Shown: one piece after another, positions 25,789 through 35,164 of the stretch
Position numbering within the stretch: position 1 is the first letter of the stretch
How the letters are laid out: each line of letters begins with the position of its first letter
NCBI GenBank assembly: GCA_030539285.1
Contig: JAUNSH010000023.1
Coordinates: forward strand, 1 to 40,570
Direction: 5' to 3'
Length of the DNA: 40,570 bases
DNA from: Eubacteriales bacterium
GTDB lineage: Bacteria; Bacillota; Clostridia; Oscillospirales; Oscillospiraceae
Program-made: the position numbers and the translations under genes
Notes under the pieces: generated by a model
Seen by the model: only the letters and a program-made list of their open reading frames with translations
What the model was told of the DNA's origin: nothing
Databases searched by the model: none

Positions 25789-28700
25789 AGAAGAAGCTGA
25801 CCTGGCTGGTGTCCGGCAGATCGCCGAAGGCTCCCGCTTCTTTCAGCATCTGCATATGGGTCTTGGAGACCTTGGGGCAGGCTGCCGCCACTTCCTCGAT
25901 GGACAGGAAGGTCTTGCCCTTTCTGCCCTCCATCAGATCCCAGGCCGCGCTTTCGCCCAGACCGGAAATGGCCACGAAGGGCGGCAGCAGCTTGCCGTCT
26001 TTGATCAGGAATTTGGTGGCGTGGCTGTCGTAGATGCTGATGGGCGCGAATTCAAAGCCCCGGAGGTAGAATTCGTAGACCACTTCCAGCGTAGTCAGCA
26101 GGTCCTCGTCCTTGGCGGTGGCGTCCTCGTTGCCGTCGATGGCATCGATGTTCGCCATGACCGCCTCCTTGCCGCCGGTCATCAGCACCGCGTCAAAGCC
26201 GCCCTTCTGGCTGCGGCGGTAGAAGTAGGCCGCGTAGAACGGCAGGGGGTGGTGCACCTTGAACCAGGCAATACGGAAGGCCATCATAACATAGGCTACC
26301 GCGTGGGCCTTGGGGAACAGGTACTTGATCTTCTTACAGGAGCCGATGTACCAGTCCGGCACACCCGCCGCCACCATTTCCTCCTCCGCTCCCTCCGGCA
26401 GTCCCCTGCCCTTTCGGACGGCCTCCATGATCTTAAAGGAACGTTTCTCCGGCATTCCGCAGGAGATCAGGTAGATCATGATATCGTCGCGGCAGCCGAT
26501 GGTGGAGTCGACCGTGGCAGTCTTGGAGGTGATCAGGTCCTTGGCGTTGCCCAGCCACACGTCGGTGCCGTGGGAGAAGCCGGACAGCCGCACCAGGGTA
26601 TCAAACCGGGTGGGCATGGTGTCCATCAGCATTCCACGGGTGAACCGGGTGTTGAACTCGGGAATCGCCACGGCGCCGGTGGGGCCAAGGATGGGGTCGT
26701 CCTCATAGCCCAGCACCTTGGAGGAAGTGAAGATGGACATAGTGTCCTTGTCGTCCAGAGGGATGGTCTTAGCGTCCACCCCGGTCATATCCTCCATCAT
26801 GCGGATCATGGTGGGGTCATCGTGGCCCAGCATATCCAGCTTCAGAAGGTTTTCCTCCATGGAGTGATATTCAAAATGGGTGGTGATCTGGTCGGAATTG
26901 GGGTCGTCCGCCGGGTGCTGCACCGGGCAGAAGTCCCAGATCTCGTTCTCCTGGGGAATGACCACCAGACCGCCGGGGTGCTGGCCCGTGGTGCGGCGAA
27001 CGCCCACGCAGCCGTTGGCAAGCCGGGCTTCCTCGGCACGGGATGCAGTCTTTCCCCGTTCCGACAGGTATTTCTTGACATAGCCGAAGGCGGTCTTCTC
27101 CGCCACAGTGCCGATGGTGCCCGCCCGGAACACGTGGGAGGAGCCGAACATGGAGATACAGTAGGCGTGGGCCTTGGACTGGTACTCACCGGAGAAGTTC
27201 AGGTCGATATCCGGCACCTTGTCACCGCCGAAGCCAAGGAAGGTTTCAAACGGAATGTTGAAGCCGTCCTTCTCCATTTTGCTGCCGCACTTGGGGCACA
27301 CCGCGTCAGGAAGGTCCGCGCCGCAGTTGTAGCCCTCCGGCACATTCAGCTCGGTATACTTGCAGTTGGGATTGGGGCAGCGGTAGTGGGGCTGGAAAGA
27401 GTTGACCTCGGTGATGCCGGACATATAGGCAACGATGGAGGAGCCGACAGAACCACGGGAACCCACCAGATAGCCGTTTTCCAGCGAGTTCTGCACCAGC
27501 TTCTGGGCAGACATATAGATCACGTCGTAGTGGCAGGAGATGATGTCGTGCAGCTCCGTCTCCACGCGCTTGGTGAATACCTCCGGGGGATTGTCGCCGT
27601 AGAGACGGTGGAACTTGCCGTAGACCAAGTTCTTCAAATCCTCCACGGAGTTTTCGATCTTGGGGGCAAACAGGTTGTGAGGAACCGGGCGCATAGTCTC
27701 GCACATATCGGCGATTTTGTTGGGGTTTTCCACCACGATCTCGTAGGCCTTTTCCTCTCCCAGATAGGAGAACTCGTTCAGCATATCGTCGGTGGTGCGG
27801 AAGTACAGGGGCATGGGCTTGTCCGCATCGTCAAAGCCTTTGGTGGCAAGCAGAATATGGCGGAACACCTCGTCCTCCGGGTTCAGGAAGTGGACGTCGC
27901 CGGTGGCAACCACCATTTTTCCCAGTTCCTCGCCCAGCTGGATGATCTTTCGGTTGTAGTCCCGCAGGTCCTCGTCAGTCTTCGCCGCGTACTTTTCGTT
28001 TTCCAGCATGAAGCGGTTGTTGGCCAGGGGCTGGATCTCCAAAAAATCGTAGAAGGAGGCGATGCGCTTCAGCTCGTCGTGGCTTTTTCCGTCCAGCAAT
28101 GCCTGAAACAATTCGCCTGCTTCACAGGCAGACCCGATAATCAGGCCCTCCCGCATTTCCAGCAGTTCCGACTTGGGAATTCTGGGGACACGGCGGAAGT
28201 GCTTCAGATTGGAATTGGAAATCAGGTGGTAGAGGTTGCGCAGGCCCACCTGATTTTTGGCGAACAGGATGATGTGCCGGGCCTGCCGGTCAGTGATGCG
28301 TCCGCCGGAGCGCAGGCCCACCATGGCGGGGTTGATGGTTTGCAGGGTGTGGATGTCGTGTTCTTCCTCCAGCATCTGCATGAGCTTGGTCATGATCAGG
28401 CCGCAGGTCATGGCATCGTCCCCGGCCCGGTGGTGGTTGAAGTCCGGCAGATTCAGGGCGTTGGATACGATGTCCAGCTTGAATTTGTTCAGATGACGCA
28501 GAAGGTTCTGAGACAAAATCAGGGTGTCAGCGGCGGTGTACTTATATTCAAAGCCCTGCCGCTCACATTCCGCCCGGATGAAGCCGGTGTCAAAGTCGGA
28601 ATTGTGGGCAACCAGCACCCGATCACCGATAAAGTCCAGAAATTTCGGCAGCACTTCCTCGATTTTCGGCGCGCCCGCCAGCATTTCTTCCGTAATACCG

Positions 28701-30103
28701 GTGAGTTCCACAATTTTCCGTTCCAGATGGCGTTCCGGGTCCACAAAGGTCTGGAACCGGTCGATTTCCTTGCCGTCCTTCAAAATGACAGCGCCGATTT
28801 CAATAATCCGGTCGGTTTTCGAGGACAGGCCGGTGGTTTCCAAATCGAAGGCCACGAATTCGTCGTGGAAGCTCATGTCCTGCTCGCCGTGCACCACGAT
28901 GCGGTCATCTATATCGTTTACATAATATCCTTCACAGCCGTATAGGATCTTGATGGTCTCGTCGGTGCCCGCAACCTTGGGGGGCTTGCGGCCTTCCACG
29001 GTGTGCAGAGCGTCAGTGAAGGACTGGCAGCAGCCGTGGTCGGTGATAGCGATGGCTCGGTGACCCCAGGCGGCGGCCTGCTTGATGGCAGCATCGGTGG
29101 GGGTCAGGGCATCCATGTTGGACATGGTGGTGTGCAGATGCAGCTCCACCCGCTTCATGCCCTCTGCGGTGTCCTTTCGCTTGGGCATACTGCCGGGCTG
29201 CATGGCGTAGGGCTTGAGCACCATTTCGTTCTCGAACCGGTCTTCGATCAGCTTGCCCTGCACCCGCAGAACCGAGCCGATATTCACATTTTCGAGAATT
29301 GGTTTTGCCTCGTTTGCCTCCAAAAAGCGGCTGATGCGTACAGAATTGGTGTTGTCGGTCATATCGAATTTCACCACATAGGCGTTGCGCTTTTTCAGCT
29401 CCTTGTGATCGACGTTGAAGACCTTTCCCTCCACAATGACGGTGCCCATGTCCATGCTCAGATCCTTCATAGGCACGGCGTTACCCTTGAAGGGCTTGCC
29501 GTAGAAGGTCTCGCTGGGGGCGGCGGAAGCTGCCGCCTTTTCCTCCCGTTTGGCGGCGGAAGCTGCGGGCAGGTTCTTCATCATCTGACCCCGCATGGTC
29601 TCCATGGCTTCAAACAAGGCCTTGCCCTCCAGCGCCGCGCCGGTCTCGATGGAAATGGTCACAGGCACGGCAAACCGTTCCCGCAGCACCTGTTGTACGG
29701 CAGGCACCTGCTCCATCAGAGCATCCTTGCCGTTGGCAGCAAGGTGGATGGTCAGTTGCTCCCCTTCCCAGACCCATTTTGCGCCTGCCAGAGACCCACG
29801 AGCCATGGAATCCCGCTGGACAAAGAGGTTCATCAGCTCCTCCGGCTCGACTTTTGTCAGCTGGTCAGCTGGATGGGTCGCGTTCAGAGCCATGCGCCGC
29901 AGACCGTAGAGGGACGCGATCTCCTTCGCCGCCTGATCCATCAGCCGCTGGGGGATATAATTTTCAGAGTGAACCACCACATGGACGGACCGATCCTCGG
30001 CGGAAATGTCCGCAGCGGCGATAGCCGCCTGAGAGAGGGCTGCGTACAGCGTCTCAGGCGGCTCATAGTCGGGAAACATTTGAAATAGATAGACTTTTTC
30101 CAT
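25787..30103 (-). CDS. polC: DNA polymerase III alpha subunit, PolC type
   Basis: PolC is the main replicative polymerase of low-GC Gram-positive bacteria. The product is 1438 residues, near the B. subtilis length of 1437. Order of parts: N-terminal domain (to about 200), OB fold (VIVEGKVFNVDHKELKKRNAYVVKFDMTD, about 220-250), PHP domain (VELHLHTTMSNMDA) split by a DEDD proofreading exonuclease (FVAFDLETTGLSS... HNSDFDTGF), zinc-binding CPNPNCKY...CPKCGSKM, and the polymerase core with PDIDLNF (D965, D967). It ends at a TAG that overlaps a repeat. The start ATG has no clear ribosome site and lies seven bases after the ispG stop, so translation is probably coupled. Last gene of the operon. Confidence 0.97.
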   Translation of the reverse strand: MEKVYLFQMFPDYEPPETLYAALSQAAIAAADISAEDRSVHVVVHSENYIPQRLMDQAAKEIASLYGLRRMALNATHPADQLTKVEPEELMNLFVQRDSMARGSLAGAKWVWEGEQLTIHLAANGKDALMEQVPAVQQVLRERFAVPVTISIETGAALEGKALFEAMETMRGQMMKNLPAASAAKREEKAAASAAPSETFYGKPFKGNAVPMKDLSMDMGTVIVEGKVFNVDHKELKKRNAYVVKFDMTDNTNSVRISRFLEANEAKPILENVNIGSVLRVQGKLIEDRFENEMVLKPYAMQPGSMPKRKDTAEGMKRVELHLHTTMSNMDALTPTDAAIKQAAAWGHRAIAITDHGCCQSFTDALHTVEGRKPPKVAGTDETIKILYGCEGYYVNDIDDRIVVHGEQDMSFHDEFVAFDLETTGLSSKTDRIIEIGAVILKDGKEIDRFQTFVDPERHLERKIVELTGITEEMLAGAPKIEEVLPKFLDFIGDRVLVAHNSDFDTGFIRAECERQGFEYKYTAADTLILSQNLLRHLNKFKLDIVSNALNLPDFNHHRAGDDAMTCGLIMTKLMQMLEEEHDIHTLQTINPAMVGLRSGGRITDRQARHIILFAKNQVGLRNLYHLISNSNLKHFRRVPRIPKSELLEMREGLIIGSACEAGELFQALLDGKSHDELKRIASFYDFLEIQPLANNRFMLENEKYAAKTDEDLRDYNRKIIQLGEELGKMVVATGDVHFLNPEDEVFRHILLATKGFDDADKPMPLYFRTTDDMLNEFSYLGEEKAYEIVVENPNKIADMCETMRPVPHNLFAPKIENSVEDLKNLVYGKFHRLYGDNPPEVFTKRVETELHDIISCHYDVIYMSAQKLVQNSLENGYLVGSRGSVGSSIVAYMSGITEVNSFQPHYRCPNPNCKYTELNVPEGYNCGADLPDAVCPKCGSKMEKDGFNIPFETFLGFGGDKVPDIDLNFSGEYQSKAHAYCISMFGSSHVFRAGTIGTVAEKTAFGYVKKYLSERGKTASRAEEARLANGCVGVRRTTGQHPGGLVVIPQENEIWDFCPVQHPADDPNSDQITTHFEYHSMEENLLKLDMLGHDDPTMIRMMEDMTGVDAKTIPLDDKDTMSIFTSSKVLGYEDDPILGPTGAVAIPEFNTRFTRGMLMDTMPTRFDTLVRLSGFSHGTDVWLGNAKDLITSKTATVDSTIGCRDDIMIYLISCGMPEKRSFKIMEAVRKGRGLPEGAEEEMVAAGVPDWYIGSCKKIKYLFPKAHAVAYVMMAFRIAWFKVHHPLPFYAAYFYRRSQKGGFDAVLMTGGKEAVMANIDAIDGNEDATAKDEDLLTTLEVVYEFYLRGFEFAPISIYDSHATKFLIKDGKLLPPFVAISGLGESAAWDLMEGRKGKTFLSIEEVAAACPKVSKTHMQMLKEAGAFGDLPDTSQVSFF

Positions 30104-30110
30104 ACGTAAA

Positions 30111-31157
30111 TTACAGTGCTTCGATTCGTTTCAGCAGGGCGGGCAGCAGCTCGTCATAGGGAAGCTTTTCCACCTGCTCCCCCTTTTCGAAGATCATGCC
30201 CCAGCCGTCGCCGCCGGCAATACCGATGTCCGCTTCCCGGGCTTCACCGGGGCCGTTGACCACACAGCCCATGACTGCCACGGTGACGGGCTTCTGGCAG
30301 TCCCGCAGGGCTTCGTCCACCCGGTTCACCAGTCCGATCAGGTCGATACGGGTCCGTCCGCAGGTGGGGCAGGAGATGATGTTCACGCCCTCCTTGCGCA
30401 GTCCGGCTGCTTTCAGAATGTCCTTGGCGGCGTAGACCTCCTGCACCGGGTCGTCGGTCAGGCTCACCCGGATGGTGTCGCCGATGCCGTCCAGCAGCAG
30501 CGCGCCGATGCCCATGGCGGATTTAATCAGGCCCTGCTTGACCGGGCCGGTCTCCGTCACGCCGATGTGGATGGGATAGTCGCACTTGGAGCGGAACAGC
30601 CGGGCCGCCGCTACCATGGTGGGCACCGTGGAGGACTTCATGGACACGCAGGTGTCGTAAAAGCCCTGCTTTTCCAGCAGCTCCAAATGTTCAAAGGCGC
30701 TTTCCACCAATGCTTCCGCCGTGGGATGGCCGTACTTTTCCAGCAGCCGCTTATCAAGGCTTCCCCCGTTGACGCCGATGCGGATGGGGATGTGCCTGTC
30801 CTTGCACACCTCCACCACGGCCCTCACCCGGTCTTCCCCGCCGATGTTGCCGGGGTTGATACGGATCTTGCTGGCCCCGCCTTCCGCGGCGGCAATGGCC
30901 AGCTTATAGTCAAAATGAATGTCCGCCACAAGCGGCAGAGGGCTTTCCTTACAAATCTCGGCAAAGCCCCGGGCGGCTTCCATATTGGGCACCGCCAGCC
31001 GGGCGATCTGACAGCCGGCGGCCGCCAGCTGACGGATCTGCTTTAAGCTTCCTTCTACGTCCGTGGTCTTGGTATTGAGCATGGACTGGATCACCACCGG
31101 GGAGCCCCCGCCAATGGGAATTCCACCCACCTTTATCTGTCTCGTCATAATTTTCAT
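30111..31157 (-). CDS. ispG: 4-hydroxy-3-methylbut-2-enyl diphosphate synthase IspG (GcpE)
   Basis: IspG converts 2-C-methyl-D-erythritol 2,4-cyclodiphosphate to HMBPP in the MEP isoprenoid pathway with a 4Fe-4S cluster. The product is 348 residues, the size of single-piece bacterial IspG. Cluster cysteines lie in SCPTCGR and MGCVVNGPGEA. It also has VQSMLNTKTTDVE and KIRINPGNIG. The first ATG (31155-31157) overlaps the rseP stop. A GAGG lies directly before it and nine bases before a second ATG (31146-31148), so MTRQIKVGG may be the true N-terminus. It sits with dxr, uppS and cdsA, which together cover isoprenoid and lipid precursors. Confidence 0.97.
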   Translation of the reverse strand: MKIMTRQIKVGGIPIGGGSPVVIQSMLNTKTTDVEGSLKQIRQLAAAGCQIARLAVPNMEAARGFAEICKESPLPLVADIHFDYKLAIAAAEGGASKIRINPGNIGGEDRVRAVVEVCKDRHIPIRIGVNGGSLDKRLLEKYGHPTAEALVESAFEHLELLEKQGFYDTCVSMKSSTVPTMVAAARLFRSKCDYPIHIGVTETGPVKQGLIKSAMGIGALLLDGIGDTIRVSLTDDPVQEVYAAKDILKAAGLRKEGVNIISCPTCGRTRIDLIGLVNRVDEALRDCQKPVTVAVMGCVVNGPGEAREADIGIAGGDGWGMIFEKGEQVEKLPYDELLPALLKRIEAL

Positions 31158-32215
31158 CCTCGAATCAGCACAAAAATATCCTTGAACATGATCAGGGCCA
31201 TCAGTCCCAGCAGGGCGATCATGCCCACACCGTGGAGATATCCCTCATATTTGGGGTTGATCTTCTTCTTTGTCACGGCTTCCACCGCCGTGGTAATGAG
31301 CAGGCACACCACCCGTCCGCCGTCCAGCGCCGGGATGGGCAGCAGGTTCATCACCGCAAGGTTAATGGCGATAAATGCGCCGAAATACAGCATATTCATC
31401 AGTGCGTCCAGCTTCGTGGGCGAGCTGTCCGCAACCACAGACATCTGCTGCACGATGCCCACCGGGCCGGACATATCCGACAGGCCCACCTGCCCCTTCA
31501 CCAGCATTTGCAGGCTCAGCCGCACCAGCCGCACAGTGTCCATACACTGGTTCCAGGCGTAACGCAGCTTTCCGAACAGCGTCAGTTCCTGAAGCGTAAA
31601 GTTCATGCCGTACAGCTCCCGGGTGGTGCCGTCCCCGGCAGTTACCGTGTGCTTCTCCATGGAGAAATCGGAAAGCGTGACCTTTTTGCCATCCCGTTCC
31701 ACCACGAGGTCGTGGGTGTCTCCGGGATTCAATTGCAGCAGCATGGAAAAGTCGCTCTGAACGTAGATTTTTTCGCCGTCCAGCTCCACGATCCGGTCGC
31801 CGACCTGCAATCCATCCTCGCCATTGATGGTACAAAAGCTTTCAAAGCTGTCGATCACCGGTTCCACCACCTGCTGCGCCGGCAGGTAAATGGCGATCAT
31901 AATGAGAACGCCTGCCAGAAAATTCATGGCAGCGCCCGCCACCAGAATGATCAGCCGCTTCCACCAGGCCGCCTTGCCAAAGGCGCGGGGGTTGTCACTG
32001 TCCTCGTCCTCACCCTCCATGGCACAGAAGCCGCCAATGGGAATAAGCCGCAGAGAATAGGTGGTCTCGCCGATCTGCTTTGACCACAGGAGCGGGCCCA
32101 TGAACATGGAAAACTCGTTGACCTGAACACCAGACAGCTTCGCCGCGACGAAATGCCCCAGCTCGTGAATAAAAATCAAAAAACTGAACAGAAGGATCGC
32201 AAAAAGAACGCTCAT
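31154..32215 (-). CDS. rseP: site-2 intramembrane zinc protease RseP (RasP)
   Basis: This 353-residue membrane protease cuts anti-sigma factors and signal-peptide remnants. The first span carries FIHELGHFVAAK (H17, E18, H21). A PDZ domain occupies about 115-195. The third catalytic residue is in NLLPIPALDGG (about 288-298). Three to four spans in total. The ATG has a GCGAGGAAA site, just inside the boundary of the MITE-like element that separates it from dxr. It overlaps ispG by four bases. Confidence 0.95.
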   Translation of the reverse strand: MSVLFAILLFSFLIFIHELGHFVAAKLSGVQVNEFSMFMGPLLWSKQIGETTYSLRLIPIGGFCAMEGEDEDSDNPRAFGKAAWWKRLIILVAGAAMNFLAGVLIMIAIYLPAQQVVEPVIDSFESFCTINGEDGLQVGDRIVELDGEKIYVQSDFSMLLQLNPGDTHDLVVERDGKKVTLSDFSMEKHTVTAGDGTTRELYGMNFTLQELTLFGKLRYAWNQCMDTVRLVRLSLQMLVKGQVGLSDMSGPVGIVQQMSVVADSSPTKLDALMNMLYFGAFIAINLAVMNLLPIPALDGGRVVCLLITTAVEAVTKKKINPKYEGYLHGVGMIALLGLMALIMFKDIFVLIRG

Positions 32216-32230
32216 AGATTTCCTCGCTTA

Positions 32231-32398
32231 TTAGGAAGCTCTGAATAAATCAGCAAGCGTCGGCGGTGAGAGATTTTGACTCAGCCGAAAGTTCTTAAAT
32301 TGGAGGAATACTTGATGTATTTCCCAATGTAAGAACTGCACGGATGGGGCAAAAGATCCACCGTCCAACCGCAGATGATTTGTTCAGAGGTTCCTTAA
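32231..32398 (+). mobile_element. MITE-like inverted-repeat element, copy B, supplies the dxr stop codon
   Basis: A 168-base element related to copy A at 22033-22201 along its whole length and in the same orientation (shared blocks CTCAGCCGAAAGTTCT and AACTGCACGGATGGGGC). Terminal repeats: TTAGGAAGCTCTGAATAAATC at the left and GATTTGTTCAGAGGTTCCTTAA, reverse complement, at the right. It lies between dxr and rseP inside an operon. The dxr TAA (32395-32397) is within its right end. Confidence 0.75.
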
Positions 32399-33543
32399 GA
32401 TAACGATTTGACCGCGGCCCGCGCCTGACGGTCGGCCTCCAGAATTTCTTCCAGAGTGGGGTTTTTCAGAAAGGGCACAGCTTCCACCGCCTGAGAAACC
32501 AAATTGTAAATATCGTAGAAGCCAATTTCATTCCGCAGGAACATGGCCACCGCTTCCTCGTTGGCACCGTTCATGGCGGGGCAGGCGGTGCCGCCCTGTT
32601 TTGCGCATTCGTAGGCCAGCGCCAGACAGGGGAAGTTCTCCATATCGGGCTTGCTGAAGGTCAGCGGGCCGCAAGTCAGAAGATCCAGCGGCTCCACGGG
32701 ACAGTGGATCCGCTCGGGGTAGGTCAGCGCCAGCTGAATGGGCAGGCGCATATCCGGGGTGCCCAGCTGGGCCATCACCGCCCCGTCGGTGAACTCCACC
32801 ATGGAATGCACCACGCTCTGCCGGTGGATCACCACGTCCACCTGTTCCAGCGGCATCCGATACAGCCGCATGGCTTCGATGACTTCCAGGCCCTTGTTCA
32901 TGAGGGTGGCGCAGTCGATGGTGATCTTGGCCCCCATTTTCCAGTTGGGGTGCTTGAGGGCATCTGCCTGAGTCACGGTTTTCAGCTCCTCACGGCTCTT
33001 GCCGAAGAAGGGGCCGCCGGAACAGGTCAAAATCAGCCGTTTGATCTCTTTTTTATCACCGCAGCCCATGAGGCACTGGAAGATCGCGGAGTGCTCGGAG
33101 TCCACGGGGATGATCTCCGCGTGGTACTTTTCCGCTTCCGCCATCACCAGCTCTCCGGCGCAGACCAGAGTTTCCTTGTTGGCAAGGCCAATGCGCTTGC
33201 CCGCCCGGATAGCAGCAAGTGTGGGCTTCAGGCCCACCATGCCCACCACAGCGGTGATGACGCAATCCGCGCAGGGCATAGATGCAGCTTCCAGCAGGCC
33301 CTGCTCTCCCCATTCTACCCGAATAGGCAGGTCGCTAATCTGAGCAGACAGTTCTTTTGCCGCCGCCTCCGTGGCCATGACGGCAAGCTCCGGCATGAAT
33401 TCCCGGCACTGCGCCGCCATCCGTTCCACGCTGGTGCCCGCAGTTAAAGCCGCCACCTTGATTTTTGGCAGCCGGCTGATAATGTCCAGGCTCTGCCGGC
33501 CGATGGAGCCGGTAGAGCCGAGAATACTGACGCATTTTACCAT
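32395..33543 (-). CDS. dxr: 1-deoxy-D-xylulose 5-phosphate reductoisomerase
   Basis: Dxr makes 2-C-methyl-D-erythritol 4-phosphate, the committed step of the MEP pathway, using NADPH and a divalent metal. The product is 382 residues, normal for the family. Motifs: GSTGSIG (9-15), NKETLV (122-127), VDSEHSAIFQ (147-156; D148, E150 metal ligands) and MNKGLEVIEA. The last codons read into the terminal repeat of a MITE-like element, which provides the TAA. The ATG follows AGGGGAT and lies 13 bases after cdsA. Confidence 0.97.
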   Translation of the reverse strand: MVKCVSILGSTGSIGRQSLDIISRLPKIKVAALTAGTSVERMAAQCREFMPELAVMATEAAAKELSAQISDLPIRVEWGEQGLLEAASMPCADCVITAVVGMVGLKPTLAAIRAGKRIGLANKETLVCAGELVMAEAEKYHAEIIPVDSEHSAIFQCLMGCGDKKEIKRLILTCSGGPFFGKSREELKTVTQADALKHPNWKMGAKITIDCATLMNKGLEVIEAMRLYRMPLEQVDVVIHRQSVVHSMVEFTDGAVMAQLGTPDMRLPIQLALTYPERIHCPVEPLDLLTCGPLTFSKPDMENFPCLALAYECAKQGGTACPAMNGANEEAVAMFLRNEIGFYDIYNLVSQAVEAVPFLKNPTLEEILEADRQARAAVKSLS

Positions 33544-33556
33544 ATCCCTATCCCCT

Positions 33557-34372
33557 TTACAGCCGGATCAGCGGCAGGATCAGCAGAAGCGATTCCATCA
33601 GGGGTGCCACCATGGTCAGGGAATCGAACCGGTCCAGCACGCCGCCGTGACCGGGGATCAGATTGCCATAGTCCTTGATGCCGGTCTGGCGCTTGATGAT
33701 GGAAAAGCACAGGTCACCGAAGGTGCCCGCGGCGGAGCCGACGATGCCGTACAGCAGAGCCACGCCATAGTTCACGTCAAGCTTCAGGGGCAGATCCAGG
33801 ATCAGGGTGTAGATCAGCATACCGATGGTAGCCCCCGCCAGACCGCCCAGCACGCCCTCGATGGTCTTGTTGGGACTGACCACCGGGGCCAGCTTGTGCT
33901 TTCCGAATTTCAGGCCCGTAAAATAGGCGCCGGCGTCGGACATAAAGGCCACGATAAAGGGGATCAGGATCACGTAGCGCCCAATGTCCATGGTCAGAAT
34001 GCGGATCAGCGCCGTCAGCAGATACGGAATGATCACACCGGAGACAAAGCACATGCTGATGGTCTCAAAGTGGATCTTGATGTGATCCAGCATCATTTCG
34101 GCAAACAGCACCATGGAGTAGGCCATGAGCAGCAGCACAAAGTAGGCCCGCACCGCTCCCCAGTAGCTCCACATGGAAATGGCAAAGGCCATGACGGAGG
34201 AATAGACCACCAGCCGGGGGTGCTTTACCAGCCCCGTGCGGTACAGCAGCTCATAGGAGGCAATGGCGAGCAATATACCGAGGATTGCCGCCGCCGCGCT
34301 CTCCGGGGCAACCAGAACGATCAGGAAGAGTACCGGCACCAGTACCGCCGCCGCGATAATTCGAGTCTTCAT
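33557..34372 (-). CDS. cdsA: phosphatidate cytidylyltransferase
   Basis: CdsA makes CDP-diacylglycerol from phosphatidic acid and CTP in the membrane. The 271-residue product has about eight hydrophobic spans and the C-terminal family signature beginning SAAGTFGDLCFSIIKRQTGI and ending GHGGVLDRFDSL. It starts ATG AAA ACT seven bases after the uppS stop, without a strong ribosome site. Confidence 0.95.
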   Translation of the reverse strand: MKTRIIAAAVLVPVLFLIVLVAPESAAAAILGILLAIASYELLYRTGLVKHPRLVVYSSVMAFAISMWSYWGAVRAYFVLLLMAYSMVLFAEMMLDHIKIHFETISMCFVSGVIIPYLLTALIRILTMDIGRYVILIPFIVAFMSDAGAYFTGLKFGKHKLAPVVSPNKTIEGVLGGLAGATIGMLIYTLILDLPLKLDVNYGVALLYGIVGSAAGTFGDLCFSIIKRQTGIKDYGNLIPGHGGVLDRFDSLTMVAPLMESLLLILPLIRL

Positions 34373-34378
34373 ATCTCT

Positions 34379-35092
34379 TTATACCCCTCCAAAGCGGCGG
34401 TTGCGCCGGTGATATTCTTCAATGGCCGCGTCCAGATCCGCAGAGGAGAAATCGGGCCACAGGACATTCATAAATACATATTCCGAGTAGGCGGACTGCC
34501 ACAGCAGGAAATTGCTGGTGCGTTTTTCCCCGGAGGGCCGGATAATCAGCTCCGGGTCGGGAACGTCCGCAGAGTACAGGTAGGTGGAAAGAAGCTCCTC
34601 GGTCAGTTCCTCCGGCTGGCGGTTTCCATCCGCCACATCCCGGGCAAACCGCCGGGCCGCCTGAACGATCTCGTCCCGTCCGCCGTAGTTCAGGCAGAAG
34701 TTCACCTGTACGTCATAGTCTTCACTTTGCTTCTGCGCCCGGTCACACAGGGCCTGAAGATCCGGGCTGAGCTTACTCAGATCACCGAAGAAGCAGAAGC
34801 GGACCCGGTTTTTCTCCATGTCCCGCAGGGCTTCCTCCAGATACCGGCGCAGCAGCTTCATGATGCCCGCCACCTCGTCGGCAGAACGCTTCCAGTTCTC
34901 CGTGGAGAAGGCGTATACCGTCAGGTATTCCACACCCAGGGTGCGGCAGTAATTTGCAATACGCCGGAAGGCTTCCGCGCCGGCGGCGTGACCGGCGGTG
35001 CGGGGCAGGCCCCGCTGCTTGGCCCAGCGTCCGTTGCCGTCCATGATGATGGCAATGTGCCGGGGCGGTTTTGGTTTTTCCGAAAGTGCCAA
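34379..35092 (-). CDS. uppS: undecaprenyl diphosphate synthase (cis-prenyltransferase)
   Basis: UppS adds eight isopentenyl units to farnesyl diphosphate to make the lipid carrier for cell-wall synthesis. Motifs: IAIIMDGNGRWAKQRGLPRTAGHAAG near the N-terminus, VYAFSTENWKR, and the C-terminal IIRPSGEKRTSNFLLWQSAYSEYVF. I place the start at the TTG at 35090-35092 because GAGGTG lies six bases before it. The GTG three codons earlier is part of that ribosome site. This gives 237 residues. A GC hairpin (35128-35152) lies between frr and uppS. Confidence 0.93.
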   Translation of the reverse strand: MALSEKPKPPRHIAIIMDGNGRWAKQRGLPRTAGHAAGAEAFRRIANYCRTLGVEYLTVYAFSTENWKRSADEVAGIMKLLRRYLEEALRDMEKNRVRFCFFGDLSKLSPDLQALCDRAQKQSEDYDVQVNFCLNYGGRDEIVQAARRFARDVADGNRQPEELTEELLSTYLYSADVPDPELIIRPSGEKRTSNFLLWQSAYSEYVFMNVLWPDFSSADLDAAIEEYHRRNRRFGGV

Positions 35093-35127
35093 AATAAGCA
35101 CCTCTTTCTAAATCATAATATGCGTTC

Positions 35128-35152
35128 GTTGGGAGCGCAGCGCGCCCCCAAC
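35128..35152 (-). other. intra-operon hairpin between frr and uppS
   Basis: GTTGGG pairs with CCCAAC and GCGC with GCGC around a 3-base loop, with one internal mismatch. No U-run follows on the leftward strand, so it is more likely an mRNA processing or stability element than a terminator. Confidence 0.4.
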
Positions 35153-35164
35153 GGTTCGTGAGCA

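Noticed and set aside
25856-28945. 1029-codon rightward frame opposite polC
   Set aside because: Shadow of polC, whose catalytic motifs are intact on the other strand.
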